DNA from: Chryseobacterium lactis
Lineage (GTDB): Bacteria; Bacteroidota; Bacteroidia; Flavobacteriales; Weeksellaceae
NCBI RefSeq assembly: GCF_003815875.1
Contig: NZ_CP033924.1
Span: forward strand, 3,410,001 to 3,474,000
Direction: 5' to 3'
Length of the DNA stretch: 64,000 nt
Position 1 is the first letter of the stretch, and every line of letters starts with the position of its first letter. Positions 18,757 through 28,491 of the stretch are shown here, one piece after another. The notes beneath the pieces are model-generated. The model saw only the letters and a list, made by a program, of their open reading frames with translations, ran no database searches and was not told the origin of the DNA. The translations under genes and the position numbers were made by a program.

Positions 18757-19323
18757 TCAGAACTTTGTAGTGGCTCTGATGACGCTCAGGGTTTGCTGTG
18801 TTATTCCGAGATAAGAGGCGATATAGCCCAGTGGAGCTCGTAGTACAAGATCCGGAGAATAAGTGATAAGATCCCTATATCTGTTTTGAGCAGACTGAAA
18901 CTGCAAATCACAAACACGGTCAGAAAGTATCTTGATATGGTAAGCCATCACCATGATGACAAAAGCATTAAGCTTTGGAAAAGCATCGAGAAGAGCTTCT
19001 ATTTTGGAATAATTGGCGACACGGATTTTACAGTTTTCCAGTAATTCATAACTGTAATGATATTCCTGATTTAGAAATACACTTTCTACTGATAAAAAGA
19101 ATATATCTTCCTTAAAGAAATAATCGGTAATATCTTTTCCGTCTTTATAATAAAAAATACGTAGCAAGCCTTCTTCGATAAAAAAAACTTGTTTGGATCG
19201 ACTGCCATTTGCTAATAGGATATGGTTTTTTGGCAATTCCTGATAATCAAATATTTCATCTAATAATGTGATTATTTCCTTAGGTAGCCCTCCTTCCTTT
19301 TCAAGATATGCACTCAATTCCAT
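18757..19323 (-). CDS. Crp/Fnr-family regulator
   Basis: 188 residues. N-terminal cyclic-nucleotide-binding-like barrel (FFIEEGLLRIFYYKDGKDITDYFFKEDIFF) and a short C-terminal winged helix (APLGYIASYLGITQQTLSVIRA). This is the common flavobacterial form that lacks the FNR cysteines; ligand binding is unproven. A 15-base palindrome TATTGA-TTG-TCAATA lies about 100 bases upstream (19419-19433) and could be an autoregulatory site. Confidence 0.85.
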   Translation of the reverse strand: MELSAYLEKEGGLPKEIITLLDEIFDYQELPKNHILLANGSRSKQVFFIEEGLLRIFYYKDGKDITDYFFKEDIFFLSVESVFLNQEYHYSYELLENCKIRVANYSKIEALLDAFPKLNAFVIMVMAYHIKILSDRVCDLQFQSAQNRYRDLITYSPDLVLRAPLGYIASYLGITQQTLSVIRATTKF

Positions 19324-19517
19324 AAAATAATATATAGGACAAAATTAATATTTAAAAAGATATCAAAAGCTTTTGACCTAATGAAATGTATGTTAAATAA
19401 TATGTCATTAATTTAAAGTATTGATTGTCAATAGTTTTTTAATATTGAAATTATCTTATAAAAATTTCATCTTTTAGCTTTAAAATATGTAAAAAATTAC
19501 TACAGGATTCTATGAGA

Positions 19518-20834
19518 TTATTGTAAAAACCATAATTCAAAATTACTTCCTTCTTCCAATGCTTTATAATTGAGATATCCGCCATGCGCTTCCATAATAC
19601 TTTTGGCCAGGGTCAATCCGATTCCTGAACCGTTGGCTCTTGTTGTAAAAAAGGGAAGGAAGATCTTATCTTTAATTTCCGGGGTAATTCCGGAGCCATT
19701 GTCTGCTATGCTTACAATAATTCGATTGTTGTGAGATTTTACAGTGGCTGTAATGACCTTGTCTGTCTTTTCGGAAACTGCATGAATTGCATTGAGATAA
19801 AGGTTAATCAGGCAGCGTTCAATCATTTTTTCATCCGCTGATAGTAGGTAATCTTCGATATTTAAAATCGTTTGGATCTGGTGTTTTTCAAACTCGGATT
19901 TCAGAAAAAGGGAGGCTGATTCAATCACTTTTTTCAGAGAAATAGGACGGAGAACAGGTTTGGGCAGTTCGGCAACCTGACGGTAGTGATCCACAAAATT
20001 CAAAAGTTGTTTTGATCTGGAATTGATGATCATCAGGCTTTCTTTCATTTCCTGTTGATCTTCTTTGTCTATTGTTTCCTGATTACTGATGTATTCCAGG
20101 TTTTGAATAAGGCTGTTCACGGGCGTCAGAGTGTTCAGCAGCTCATGGGAAATCACTTTCATCAGATTATTCCATGCTAGTTTTTCTTTTTGTTCAATGA
20201 TTTTCTGAACCGATTCAAGAGTAATGACATAAAAATGATGCTGTACACTTTTGATCTGCTTGGTTCTGAGTGAGAACGATTGCCCGGAGTTTCCATGGAT
20301 TGAAATATCAAAAAACTCCTGTGAACTTTGATAACCGGTTTTTTCAATAATCGTATAAAATTCCGGTATTTTCAAAGCATACAGCTCCCAGCGGTTGTAT
20401 TTGGGAACCTGTAAAATACCAAGGAAAGCTGCATTCACATAAAATACTTCCCAGTTTTTATCTTTTTCAGACAAAATCATCAGCCCCGTTTCCATTTGAT
20501 CCAGAATGCTTTCATAAAGCAGTTTGTAAGAGGATAAAGAAAACTGCTCATCTTTGCTTTGATAATATAACCGGATACTACTGTCTAAAAGTTCACTTCC
20601 TTCCTCCTGAGGAAATAAAGAAAAGTCTTTCTTTCGGATAGAAGAAATGATCTTTTCAACCTTTGAAGCCTGAGAAGTCAGTGAAAAATACAGTAAAACC
20701 ACAAAAAAAATCAGGACTAATACAAACAGCACAGCAGTGAGCCATTTTCCTTCTGAAAAGAAATGATAAGCGGCAATTCCGCTACCGATTGCCAGAAGAT
20801 TGTACAATAATCCCGGTGTATTTTTTTTAGTCAT
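19518..20834 (-). CDS. NtrB-type sensor histidine kinase
   Basis: About 438 residues from the ATG at 20834; a TTG at 20849 would overlap the regulator gene and is less likely. Two N-terminal membrane helices (LLYNLLAIGSGIAAYHFF; LTAVLFVLVLIFFVVLLYF) precede a PAS-like region (LMILSEKDKNWEVFYVNAAFLGIL) and the kinase core with VISHELLNTLTP (phosphoacceptor His), NLYLNAIHA (N box), IADNGSGI and GSGIGLTLAK. It follows its partner response regulator by a few bases and should control the sigma-54 activator encoded upstream. Confidence 0.9.
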   Translation of the reverse strand: MTKKNTPGLLYNLLAIGSGIAAYHFFSEGKWLTAVLFVLVLIFFVVLLYFSLTSQASKVEKIISSIRKKDFSLFPQEEGSELLDSSIRLYYQSKDEQFSLSSYKLLYESILDQMETGLMILSEKDKNWEVFYVNAAFLGILQVPKYNRWELYALKIPEFYTIIEKTGYQSSQEFFDISIHGNSGQSFSLRTKQIKSVQHHFYVITLESVQKIIEQKEKLAWNNLMKVISHELLNTLTPVNSLIQNLEYISNQETIDKEDQQEMKESLMIINSRSKQLLNFVDHYRQVAELPKPVLRPISLKKVIESASLFLKSEFEKHQIQTILNIEDYLLSADEKMIERCLINLYLNAIHAVSEKTDKVITATVKSHNNRIIVSIADNGSGITPEIKDKIFLPFFTTRANGSGIGLTLAKSIMEAHGGYLNYKALEEGSNFELWFLQ

Positions 20835-20838
20835 GGTT

Positions 20839-22182
20839 TTATAATCCAAATTTTTCCATTCTTCTGTACAGGGCAGCTCTTGAAAGACCTAACGCTTCTG
20901 CGGCCAGAGAAATATTTCCTGTATGTTTTTTTAAAGCTTTTTTAATCAGTACTTCTTCCATTTCTTCAATATTGAGATTGGTTATTGTGCTTTCCTGTTC
21001 TTCCAGCTGAGGGATTAATAACTGAAATTTATTTTCATTGGACAAGATAACACTTCTTTCCAGACAGTGGTCCAGTTCCCGGATATTTCCCGGCCACGGA
21101 AAATGGGCGAGCGCTGTCAACAGATCATCTGTAAGTTCCAGATTGGGTTTATGATACTTTTGTTTATAACGATCCAAAAAATATTGGGCCAGCAATGCTA
21201 TATCTTCCGGTCTTTCCCGTAATGCCGGAATTTGAATTTCCACCGTATTGATTCTGTAATATAAATCCTGACGAAAACGGTTTTCAGCAACTGCCTTTTT
21301 TAAATTTTCATTGGTAGCAAAAATAAAACGTACATCCAGTATTCGTTCTTTGGATTCTCCAAGCCTGGACAATTTTCTATTTTGAATCAGGCTTAATAAT
21401 TTTGTCTGAAGGTGGAGTGGCAGGTTTCCAATCTCATCAAGAAAGACGGTTCCATTTTGGGCATTTTCAATTTTTCCGGCATAATCCTGATGGGCATCCG
21501 TAAATGCTCCTTTTTTATATCCGAAAAGCTCAGATTCAAAAAGACTCTCCGAAATACTTCCCAAGTCAATATGTACAAACGGTTGATTTTTCCTTTCCGA
21601 TTGCTCGTGGATGGATTCCGCAAGTACAAATTTTCCAGTTCCGTTTTCACCCAATAATAAGACATTGGCATCAGTAGGAGCCACCTTTTTAATCTGTTCA
21701 AGTACCTCTTTCATTTTCAGGGAGTGACTTTCCAGCTGATACTGATTATTTTTCTGGTTTACATTTTCCCATTGACTGAGCTTTTTATTTTTTCGTGAAA
21801 TATCTACGGCCAGACTCACTGAGGCATACAATTTTTCATTATTCCAGGGTTTTAGAATAAAATCTGAAGCCCCGTTTTTTAAAGCTTCCACCGCCAGTTC
21901 TACTTCGCCGTAGGCCGTCATCAGAATAATCGGGAGTTGTGGTTCGAGGGTTTTGATTTCGTTCATCCAGTATAGGCCGTCCTGTCCGTTTTCAAAACCT
22001 TTCCGGAAGTTCATATCCAATACTACGGCATCAATCTGATTTTCAACTATAAATTTTACTATTTCAGCCGGTTTACTCAGACAGCTTACCACTGAGAAAA
22101 ACTTTTTTAACCAGACTCTTGCCGAGAACAGAATATCTTCGTCATCATCTACGATCAAAATATGAGCTTCTTTTTTGCGCAT
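20839..22182 (-). CDS. NtrC-family sigma-54-dependent response regulator
   Basis: 447 residues in three domains: receiver with VDDDED and phosphoacceptor Asp56 (VVLDMNF); AAA+ sigma-54-interaction domain with Walker A GENGTGK, the sigma-54-contact loop as GAFTDA instead of GAFTGA, and Walker B GTVFLDEIGN; Fis-type helix-turn-helix (LSLAAEALGLSRAALYRRMEKFG). The intact AAA+ features imply activation of sigma-54 promoters by ATP hydrolysis. A good sigma-54 promoter and paired palindromes lie in the divergent gap before the export operon, the likely target. Confidence 0.93.
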   Translation of the reverse strand: MRKKEAHILIVDDDEDILFSARVWLKKFFSVVSCLSKPAEIVKFIVENQIDAVVLDMNFRKGFENGQDGLYWMNEIKTLEPQLPIILMTAYGEVELAVEALKNGASDFILKPWNNEKLYASVSLAVDISRKNKKLSQWENVNQKNNQYQLESHSLKMKEVLEQIKKVAPTDANVLLLGENGTGKFVLAESIHEQSERKNQPFVHIDLGSISESLFESELFGYKKGAFTDAHQDYAGKIENAQNGTVFLDEIGNLPLHLQTKLLSLIQNRKLSRLGESKERILDVRFIFATNENLKKAVAENRFRQDLYYRINTVEIQIPALRERPEDIALLAQYFLDRYKQKYHKPNLELTDDLLTALAHFPWPGNIRELDHCLERSVILSNENKFQLLIPQLEEQESTITNLNIEEMEEVLIKKALKKHTGNISLAAEALGLSRAALYRRMEKFGL

Positions 22183-22205
22183 AATATACTATTTACTGTT
22201 AAAAC

Positions 22206-22242
22206 TGTTCGTTTTCGAACAAAAAGTGTCCGGTAATGAACA
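22206..22242. promoter_or_regulatory. Twin palindromic activator sites (candidate UAS)
   Basis: Two related 16-bp palindromes: TGTTCGTTTTCGAACA (22206-22221, perfect TGTTCG/CGAACA) and TGTCCGGTAATGAACA (22227-22242, TGTCC/GAACA). Their centres are exactly 21 bp apart, two helical turns, which suits binding of two dimers on one DNA face. They lie about 100-120 bp upstream of the expected sigma-54 start, as is usual for NtrC-type enhancers, and 24-60 bp upstream of the regulator gene itself, so autoregulation is possible. Confidence 0.7.
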
Positions 22243-22306
22243 GTTGTTGGAAGGGTATTCAAGATAGGGTCACAGATTTTCAAGGACTTACAGGTTTATA
22301 TTTTTC

Positions 22307-22321
22307 TGGCACTTGCCTTGT
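22307..22321 (+). promoter_or_regulatory. Sigma-54 (-24/-12) promoter of the export operon
   Basis: TGGCAC (22307-22312), five bases, TTGT (22318-22321), compared with the consensus TGGCAC-N5-TTGC. Only the final base differs and the spacing is exact. Expected start near 22333, about 23 bases before the ATG of the adaptor gene. Confidence 0.75.
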
Positions 22322-22355
22322 GTAATCCATTGTAATAAAATGAGTTATCTTTAAT

Positions 22356-23597
22356 ATGGATACGAAAATAGTAAAAAAGAAATCGAAATTAAAATTTGTT
22401 TTAATCGGATTGGTCATATTAGTGTTAGTCATACTATCCGGTATGTATTTCAATAAACAGAAAAAAACATATAATATCTCTGCTGAAGATATTCAAACCG
22501 ATCAGGTTACGCAAGGGAAGTTTGAAGATATGCTGATGGTAACAGCACAAACTCAATCGCTTAATTCTTCATTAGTCAATGTTCTGGAAGGAGGAGCTGT
22601 AAAGGAGATTTTTGCAGAAGACGGGCAAATGCTTACCAAGGGTCAGCCCATTGCAAGAGTGTATAATCCTAATACGGAATTCAGTTATATGAATCAGGAG
22701 ACGGGTGTCATGCAGCAGATCAGCCAGATGAGAAGTACTCTTCTTGAGCTGAAAAATCAGGAACTGGTACAAGATAAGGAATTGTTACAGGCTCAAAATG
22801 ACTATAATACGGCACTTCAGAATTTTAACTTACAGAAAAGGCTCTACGATGCGGAGATTGGAAAAAAAACAGACTATGACATCAGTGTGCAGAATCTGAC
22901 CTATCAGAAACAAAGAAAATCAATTATTGAAAAAGGGTTCTCGACAGAAAAGAATTCAAGAAATGCGCAGATGTCGGCGATCAATACATCAATAGGCCAG
23001 ATGGATAAAAGTCTTCAGATTTTACGTTCCAATAAAAATAATTTTCTGATCATGGCTCCGGCTTCAGGAAGGCTGTCCTCATTTGCTATTTCATTGGGCG
23101 AAAACCTTACCAGCGGGCGGAGTATCGGAAAAGTTGATCTGATGGATGGGTATAAACTGGTGGCCAAGGTGGATGAATATTATATCAATAAGCTTCAGAA
23201 TGGAGTAAAAGGAGTACTTGATAATAATGATAAATCCTATGAAGTCATCATCACCAAAATTCTGCCTGAAGTAAAGGACGGTCAGTTTCTGGCAGAGCTT
23301 AATTTTACAGAAAAGAAGCCTGAAAATCTGAAAATAGGGATGACTTTTGGATTGAAGCTCAAACTTTCTGCAGATACCCGCAGTATTATGATTCCTAAAG
23401 GAAATTTTTCAAAAGATACGAATGGAAAGTGGATCTTTGTAGTCAAAGGAAATAAAGCAGAAAAAAGAGCAATCAGTCTGGGAAGAGAGAATCCGCTTTA
23501 CTATGAGGTGGTTTCAGGACTGAAAGCTGGAGAAACTGTTATTACTTCAGATTATTCAGATCTCAAAAAATATGAAATGCTCGATATTAAAAAGTAA
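22356..23597 (+). CDS. Periplasmic adaptor (membrane-fusion) protein of an ABC export system
   Basis: 413 residues. One N-terminal membrane anchor (residues 13-30), split lipoyl/barrel-sandwich halves (NVLEGGAVKEIFAEDGQMLTKG near 70 and IMAPASGRLSSFAISLGENLTSG near 235) around a coiled-coil hairpin, then beta-barrel and membrane-proximal domains (IMIPKGNFSKDTNGKWIFVV, ETVITSDY). It joins the inner-membrane permease to the TolC-like channel. First gene of a four-gene operon, directly behind the sigma-54 promoter. Confidence 0.88.
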   Translation: MDTKIVKKKSKLKFVLIGLVILVLVILSGMYFNKQKKTYNISAEDIQTDQVTQGKFEDMLMVTAQTQSLNSSLVNVLEGGAVKEIFAEDGQMLTKGQPIARVYNPNTEFSYMNQETGVMQQISQMRSTLLELKNQELVQDKELLQAQNDYNTALQNFNLQKRLYDAEIGKKTDYDISVQNLTYQKQRKSIIEKGFSTEKNSRNAQMSAINTSIGQMDKSLQILRSNKNNFLIMAPASGRLSSFAISLGENLTSGRSIGKVDLMDGYKLVAKVDEYYINKLQNGVKGVLDNNDKSYEVIITKILPEVKDGQFLAELNFTEKKPENLKIGMTFGLKLKLSADTRSIMIPKGNFSKDTNGKWIFVVKGNKAEKRAISLGRENPLYYEVVSGLKAGETVITSDYSDLKKYEMLDIKK

Positions 23598-23675
23598 AAT
23601 GATGAATATTTTTAATTTTTTCTCTTAATTTTTAAAAACAAAATTAATTAACGATAACAACAAACAGACACTATC

Positions 23676-24398
23676 ATGATCAATATACATAATCTTTCAA
23701 AAATATACAAAGCAGAAGAGGTGCAGACTCACGCCTTACATGAGGTAAGCCTGAGCATAAAAGAAGGTGAATTTCTTGCCATAATGGGACCTTCAGGCTG
23801 TGGTAAATCTACTTTTTTAAATATTCTCGGACTTCTGGATGCAGCCTCAGCAGGCTCTTACCAATTTGAAGAAGCCGAAATGACAGGACTGAGTGAAAGA
23901 AAAAAATCGGATGTCCGTAAAAAAAATATAGGATTTATTTTCCAGAATTTTAACCTGATTGATGAGTTGACCGTCTATGAAAATATTGAACTGCCCCTGA
24001 TTTACAATGGCGTTTCTCCTGCTGAAAGAAAAAGAAAAGTAGAAGAAATTATGGAAAAGATCAATATTGCTCACCGTGCAAAGCATTATCCACAGCAGCT
24101 TTCCGGAGGTCAGCAGCAAAGAGCAGCAGTAGCAAGGGCATTGGTGACTAAACCTAAACTGATTCTTGCCGATGAACCTACAGGAAATCTGGACAGCTCC
24201 AACGGAAATGAGGTGATGAACCTCCTGGCAGAACTTCACAGAGAAGGATCTACCATCGTCATGGTTACGCACTCTTCATACGATGCCGGCTTTGCTTCGC
24301 GGATTATCAACATGAAAGACGGTCAGATTTTTAATGAAGAGCATGCTTCCGAAAGAAAAGATGTCTTCGCAAAAGCCGATGCCGGAGCATTTAAATAA
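23676..24398 (+). CDS. MacB/LolD-type ABC transporter ATPase
   Basis: 240 residues with all ABC motifs: Walker A GPSGCGKST, Q loop FQNFNLI, signature LSGGQQQRAAVARAL, Walker B LILADEPTG and switch His in MVTHSS. The sequence style is that of MacB/LolD ATPases, which power mechanotransmission rather than classical import. It works with the permease encoded 23 bases downstream. Confidence 0.92.
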   Translation: MINIHNLSKIYKAEEVQTHALHEVSLSIKEGEFLAIMGPSGCGKSTFLNILGLLDAASAGSYQFEEAEMTGLSERKKSDVRKKNIGFIFQNFNLIDELTVYENIELPLIYNGVSPAERKRKVEEIMEKINIAHRAKHYPQQLSGGQQQRAAVARALVTKPKLILADEPTGNLDSSNGNEVMNLLAELHREGSTIVMVTHSSYDAGFASRIINMKDGQIFNEEHASERKDVFAKADAGAFK

Positions 24399-24421
24399 AT
24401 ACCATTAATTATAATACTATT

Positions 24422-26836
24422 ATGATGCTTACCAATTGGCTTAAAATTGCCTTAATCAATTATAAAAAGAACAGACTGTCTACCTTTATCAATCTGTTTG
24501 GACTCACCGTAGGTCTTACCGGATTTATGCTGATCCTGATGCACTGGAATGACGAGGAATCTTATGAGAAACGGAATCCCAAAAAAGATCAGATTTATGC
24601 TTTTCAGAGTCTGTATAAAAGAATACATTTTTACGGAGAAAATATTTCTTATCCGCTAGCCTTTACTGCATCGGAAAAAATTCCTGAAGTTGAAGATTAC
24701 CTTTTGTTCAGCGGTTCTAATATCGGAGCCAAGATGACCACAAAATATACGACGACTTTCCAACAAGGAGGTTTTGCTACCTCAGAAAGCTTCTTTAATT
24801 TTTTTCCTTATAAAATTATATCAGGCAATGCAAAGGATGCTCTGAAATCAAATACCTCCATTGCTATTTCAAGGCAGGCGGCTATGAAATTATTTGGAAC
24901 AGCGAATGCTGCCGGTGAGTCAATAAAATTTGATGATAAAATCTATAATGTTACCGCTGTTTATGAGATTTCTGAAGGGAATAGCCAGATCAAACCGGAG
25001 TTTATTTTCAAGCCCGCAGAACGGTTTGAATATGATAAAACTCAATGGAATAATTTCAATTACGGATGTTTTTTTATGCTTAAAAAAGGAGTTGATCCTT
25101 CAGTTTTTGAAAAAAAATTTAAAGAAATTCTTGAACAGAGAGCCGCTATTTCTGCGAAAACATCGGGGATGAGTGCCCAGCAGTTTTCTTATCTTTATGG
25201 ACCTAATGTGGCATTTCTTATTCCTTTAGATCAGCTTAAGCTCCATGCAAAAGCATCCTGGTTTGGAGCAGGAGATTTCAGAACAATCATGATCCTCTTC
25301 TCCCTGTCGGTTCTGATTGTTGTCTTATCTGCAATTAATTTTATCAATCTGAAAACAGCAGAAGCATCACAAAGAGCCAAAGAAGTGGGAGTAAGAAAAG
25401 CACTCGGAGGAACAAAACTTTCGTTAATGATACAGTTCTTTTTAGAAACGTTCATCATCTGTGTGCTCGCCTATGTGTTGTCTTTGGCACTTACGGAGCT
25501 CTTGCTTCCTACTTTTAATAAATTTTTTAATAAGGAAATACAATTAAACGATTGGCATATCTATGCATATTCTTTTGCAATGGTTATTGTGGTCACCTTA
25601 TTGTCCGGGTTAATTCCTGCTTTTTATCTTTCTAATTTTAAAGCGATTGAAACCCTGAAGGGAAATTTTTCCCGAAGCAGACATGGCGTCTGGCTTAGAA
25701 ACGGAATCCTTACGCTGCAGCTTATTATTTCTTCATTTTTTATCATTGGAGGGCTCATTGTACACAGTCAGGTTAAACATATGATGAATAAGGATCTTGG
25801 ATTTAACGGAAAACAGATTATACTGATTTATTTCAATGAAACCGTTCCTAAGTCATGGTTGCGATATGAACGTCTTAAAACAGAAATTTCAAAAATCAAC
25901 GGAGTAGAAGAGGTTTCTTATGGAGAGGCTGTTGTAGGCGGGCAGAAAAGTAGTTCTAATATCGATTATCAGAAGGAAAGTATTAATGCAGAAAGTGGGT
26001 CTATGGATTATAATTATCTTCAGTTTATGGGGGTGAAATTATTGAAAGGACGTTGGTTGAATCCTAACCTTGCTTCTGATACCATCAATACAATTATTGT
26101 CAATGAGGCATTTGTAAAGAAATTTGGCTGGACGGATGATCAGATTTTTCAACGCGAACTTTATCCCGGATTTGATAATGGAAAAAAATATAAGGTGGTG
26201 GGAATTGTAAAAGATTTTAATCTTAAAAGTCTTAAATACAACGTAGAACCGGTTATGTTTTTTCATTATAAACAAACCCCTTGGAAAAGATTCAATGTCT
26301 ACAATATTCAGGTGAAAATAAAACCGGATGATATTGAAGGAACGGTTAACAGAATAAAACAGCTCTGGGGAAAATCGGTGGAACCGGGCTCTCCTTTTGA
26401 CTATTATTTTATCGATCAGAAATTTGCAAAAACTTTTGAAGTCTATCAAAAGCAACAGACTTTGTTTACCATTCTGAATGCGATGGTACTGATGGTGGCA
26501 TTATTGGGATTATTTGCCCTTTCTTCCCTGATGATTGAGCAAAAATTGAAAGACGTGGCGATTCGGAAAACATTAGGTGCCTCAGATCGTACCCTTGTCT
26601 TCGGATTAACCCGCCAGTTCCTCTGGATTACTGTAATTGCTGTACTGATAAGCATTCCGATCTGTTATTTTCTGATGGATGAATGGCTGAAAGATTTTGC
26701 CTACAGAATTGATATGCCGGTTTGGCCGTTTGTGGTCAGTTTCCTGGTATTGCTGGCGCTTACCTTTGCAGTAGTAAGTATCAAAGCATATAAAGCAACC
26801 AAAGTGGATCTTATAAAATACCTGAAGTATGAGTAA
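24422..26836 (+). CDS. MacB/FtsX-type ABC permease
   Basis: 804 residues. N-terminal membrane helix (FINLFGLTVGLTGFMLILM), a large periplasmic MacB-like core domain, three helices around 285-420 with the FtsX motif RAKEVGVRKALGGTK, then a second periplasmic domain, and a further FtsX unit near the end (IEQKLKDVAIRKTLGASDR) with three helices. This two-FtsX arrangement is common in Bacteroidota. Likely exports peptides, lipids or antibiotics to the TolC partner; substrate unknown. Confidence 0.9.
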   Translation: MMLTNWLKIALINYKKNRLSTFINLFGLTVGLTGFMLILMHWNDEESYEKRNPKKDQIYAFQSLYKRIHFYGENISYPLAFTASEKIPEVEDYLLFSGSNIGAKMTTKYTTTFQQGGFATSESFFNFFPYKIISGNAKDALKSNTSIAISRQAAMKLFGTANAAGESIKFDDKIYNVTAVYEISEGNSQIKPEFIFKPAERFEYDKTQWNNFNYGCFFMLKKGVDPSVFEKKFKEILEQRAAISAKTSGMSAQQFSYLYGPNVAFLIPLDQLKLHAKASWFGAGDFRTIMILFSLSVLIVVLSAINFINLKTAEASQRAKEVGVRKALGGTKLSLMIQFFLETFIICVLAYVLSLALTELLLPTFNKFFNKEIQLNDWHIYAYSFAMVIVVTLLSGLIPAFYLSNFKAIETLKGNFSRSRHGVWLRNGILTLQLIISSFFIIGGLIVHSQVKHMMNKDLGFNGKQIILIYFNETVPKSWLRYERLKTEISKINGVEEVSYGEAVVGGQKSSSNIDYQKESINAESGSMDYNYLQFMGVKLLKGRWLNPNLASDTINTIIVNEAFVKKFGWTDDQIFQRELYPGFDNGKKYKVVGIVKDFNLKSLKYNVEPVMFFHYKQTPWKRFNVYNIQVKIKPDDIEGTVNRIKQLWGKSVEPGSPFDYYFIDQKFAKTFEVYQKQQTLFTILNAMVLMVALLGLFALSSLMIEQKLKDVAIRKTLGASDRTLVFGLTRQFLWITVIAVLISIPICYFLMDEWLKDFAYRIDMPVWPFVVSFLVLLALTFAVVSIKAYKATKVDLIKYLKYE

Positions 26837-26887
26837 CCGGGTTCATCGCTCATCTCAATTTTTAATTATTTAAATCAGAACGTACTC

Positions 26888-28186
26888 ATGAAAAATTTCA
26901 TTTTTCTATTTTTTGTTGGCCTTTTTCCGGCACAGCAAACATGGAACCTGCAACAATGTCTCGACTATGCATCTTCGCATCATCCATTAATTAAGCAGGC
27001 TACGGTGAATGTAACAAAAAATGATAAATTGATTACCGGGGCCAAAGGAATGCTGTTGCCTTCAGTAGGAGCAGAGGTGAAGCACACCTATAGTTTTGGT
27101 TCTTCCATTAATCAGTTAAGCAATCAGAGGGAGGCGCTTAATACACAGTATGATCAGCTTACTGCTCAGGCAGACTGGAACCTTTTTAACTGGAAAAATA
27201 TCCTGGATATTTCTTTATCTAAATTGAATAAGGAAACCAGCACCTATAAGCTTAAATTAGCTCAGAATAAGGTAAAACTGAATGTCATTCAAATGTTTTT
27301 TGCCTACCAGAACAGCAGAAGCTGGCTTGAAGTGCTGGAAACCCAGATATCCGGGATACAGGATCAGATCAAACGTACTGAAAAAGAAGTAGAAATCGGA
27401 AACAGGCCTAAAAGCGATGTTTATGATATTAAAGCAAATCTGGGGACGTTGCAGGAGCAGTGGGTGTCTGCTAAAAACCAGCGTGATCAGGCGAAAATAA
27501 ATTTGCTGAATGCGTTATCAGTTACTCAGGATTCCATGGATTTTGTGATGAATAGTGATACACTTTCTTCTGAAGCAGAATTCCACGATCCTGATTTTAC
27601 AAAAAAATTATTGGAGAAAAACCCTGCTTACCAATCTGTGATTGCAGAAATTAAGGCACAGGAAAAGAAAGAAGACGTTGCAAAAGCAGGGTACCTGCCC
27701 ACTTTAAACGGAAGCTACAGCTGGTCTACTTTTTATAATAAAGTGCTGGGAAAAGATAGCAGTTTCAACATGAGTTTTTCTGATCAGCTTTCCCAAAACA
27801 AGAATCAGTCTGTATTTTTTGGGCTTAACATTCCTGTTTTTAATAAGCTACAGGTGAAAACCAATGTAGAACTTGCAAAATTAAATGTCATTAATTCGAG
27901 ATACGACAAAGAATTGATCATCAATGATCTTACCCAAAATATCAATTCTATCAGAGCTCAGTTTTTAAACGCTCAGGAAAAATATAATCTGTTGGATGCC
28001 AACTTTGAAAATCAAAAACGCTCATTTCAGAAATCTGAAGAGAAATATAAAGAGGGATTAATCGATGCATATTCATTTTTTATTGTCCGGAACGGATGGC
28101 TCCAGGCCAATTATAATCTGATCAATAGCAAAAATGATGTGATCCTGCAGACAGAACTCCTGAAAATAATGGAATCAGGATTTTAA
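26888..28186 (+). CDS. TolC-family outer-membrane channel
   Basis: 432 residues. Short signal peptide (ending near FPAQQ) and two outer-membrane-efflux repeats rich in helical coiled coil (WNLQQCLDYASSHHPLIKQA; EKEVEIGNRPKSDVYDIKANLG; EKYKEGLIDAYSFFIVRNGWLQANYNLI). It gives the outer-membrane exit of the export complex. Last gene of the operon, 51 bases after the permease. Confidence 0.9.
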   Translation: MKNFIFLFFVGLFPAQQTWNLQQCLDYASSHHPLIKQATVNVTKNDKLITGAKGMLLPSVGAEVKHTYSFGSSINQLSNQREALNTQYDQLTAQADWNLFNWKNILDISLSKLNKETSTYKLKLAQNKVKLNVIQMFFAYQNSRSWLEVLETQISGIQDQIKRTEKEVEIGNRPKSDVYDIKANLGTLQEQWVSAKNQRDQAKINLLNALSVTQDSMDFVMNSDTLSSEAEFHDPDFTKKLLEKNPAYQSVIAEIKAQEKKEDVAKAGYLPTLNGSYSWSTFYNKVLGKDSSFNMSFSDQLSQNKNQSVFFGLNIPVFNKLQVKTNVELAKLNVINSRYDKELIINDLTQNINSIRAQFLNAQEKYNLLDANFENQKRSFQKSEEKYKEGLIDAYSFFIVRNGWLQANYNLINSKNDVILQTELLKIMESGF

Positions 28187-28214
28187 TATCAATTTATTCG
28201 TACATTTCCATTGG

Positions 28215-28245
28215 CCGCCTTCACTATTGTTGAAGGCGGTTTTTC
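28215..28245 (+). terminator. Intrinsic terminator of the export operon
   Basis: Perfect 9-bp stem CCGCCTTCA / TGAAGGCGG with a seven-base loop followed by five T's, 29 bases after the TolC-like stop. Confidence 0.85.
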
Positions 28246-28491
28246 TGTTTGTGCTTTAGCTGAATATTGTCCGGTCCATCAGACATTTTTTCATATATAT
28301 TAAAAAAAAACAGGTCAGATTTATTTTTATTTGCCATGTAATGATAATCGTAAAATGACCCATTTGAAAGCTTTAAAACATGTCTGGAAAGTTCCACTGC
28401 CTTTTGCAATTACATCTGCAGTCTTAGCTAATTCTATATAACATTCATATTTGAAATGTACCTGTTTACAGATTTTCCTAAATAATCATCC

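Noticed and set aside
28224..28409. 61-codon minus-strand frame after the TolC-like gene
   Set aside because: Starts with TTG, overlaps the strong terminator of the export operon and resembles no family.
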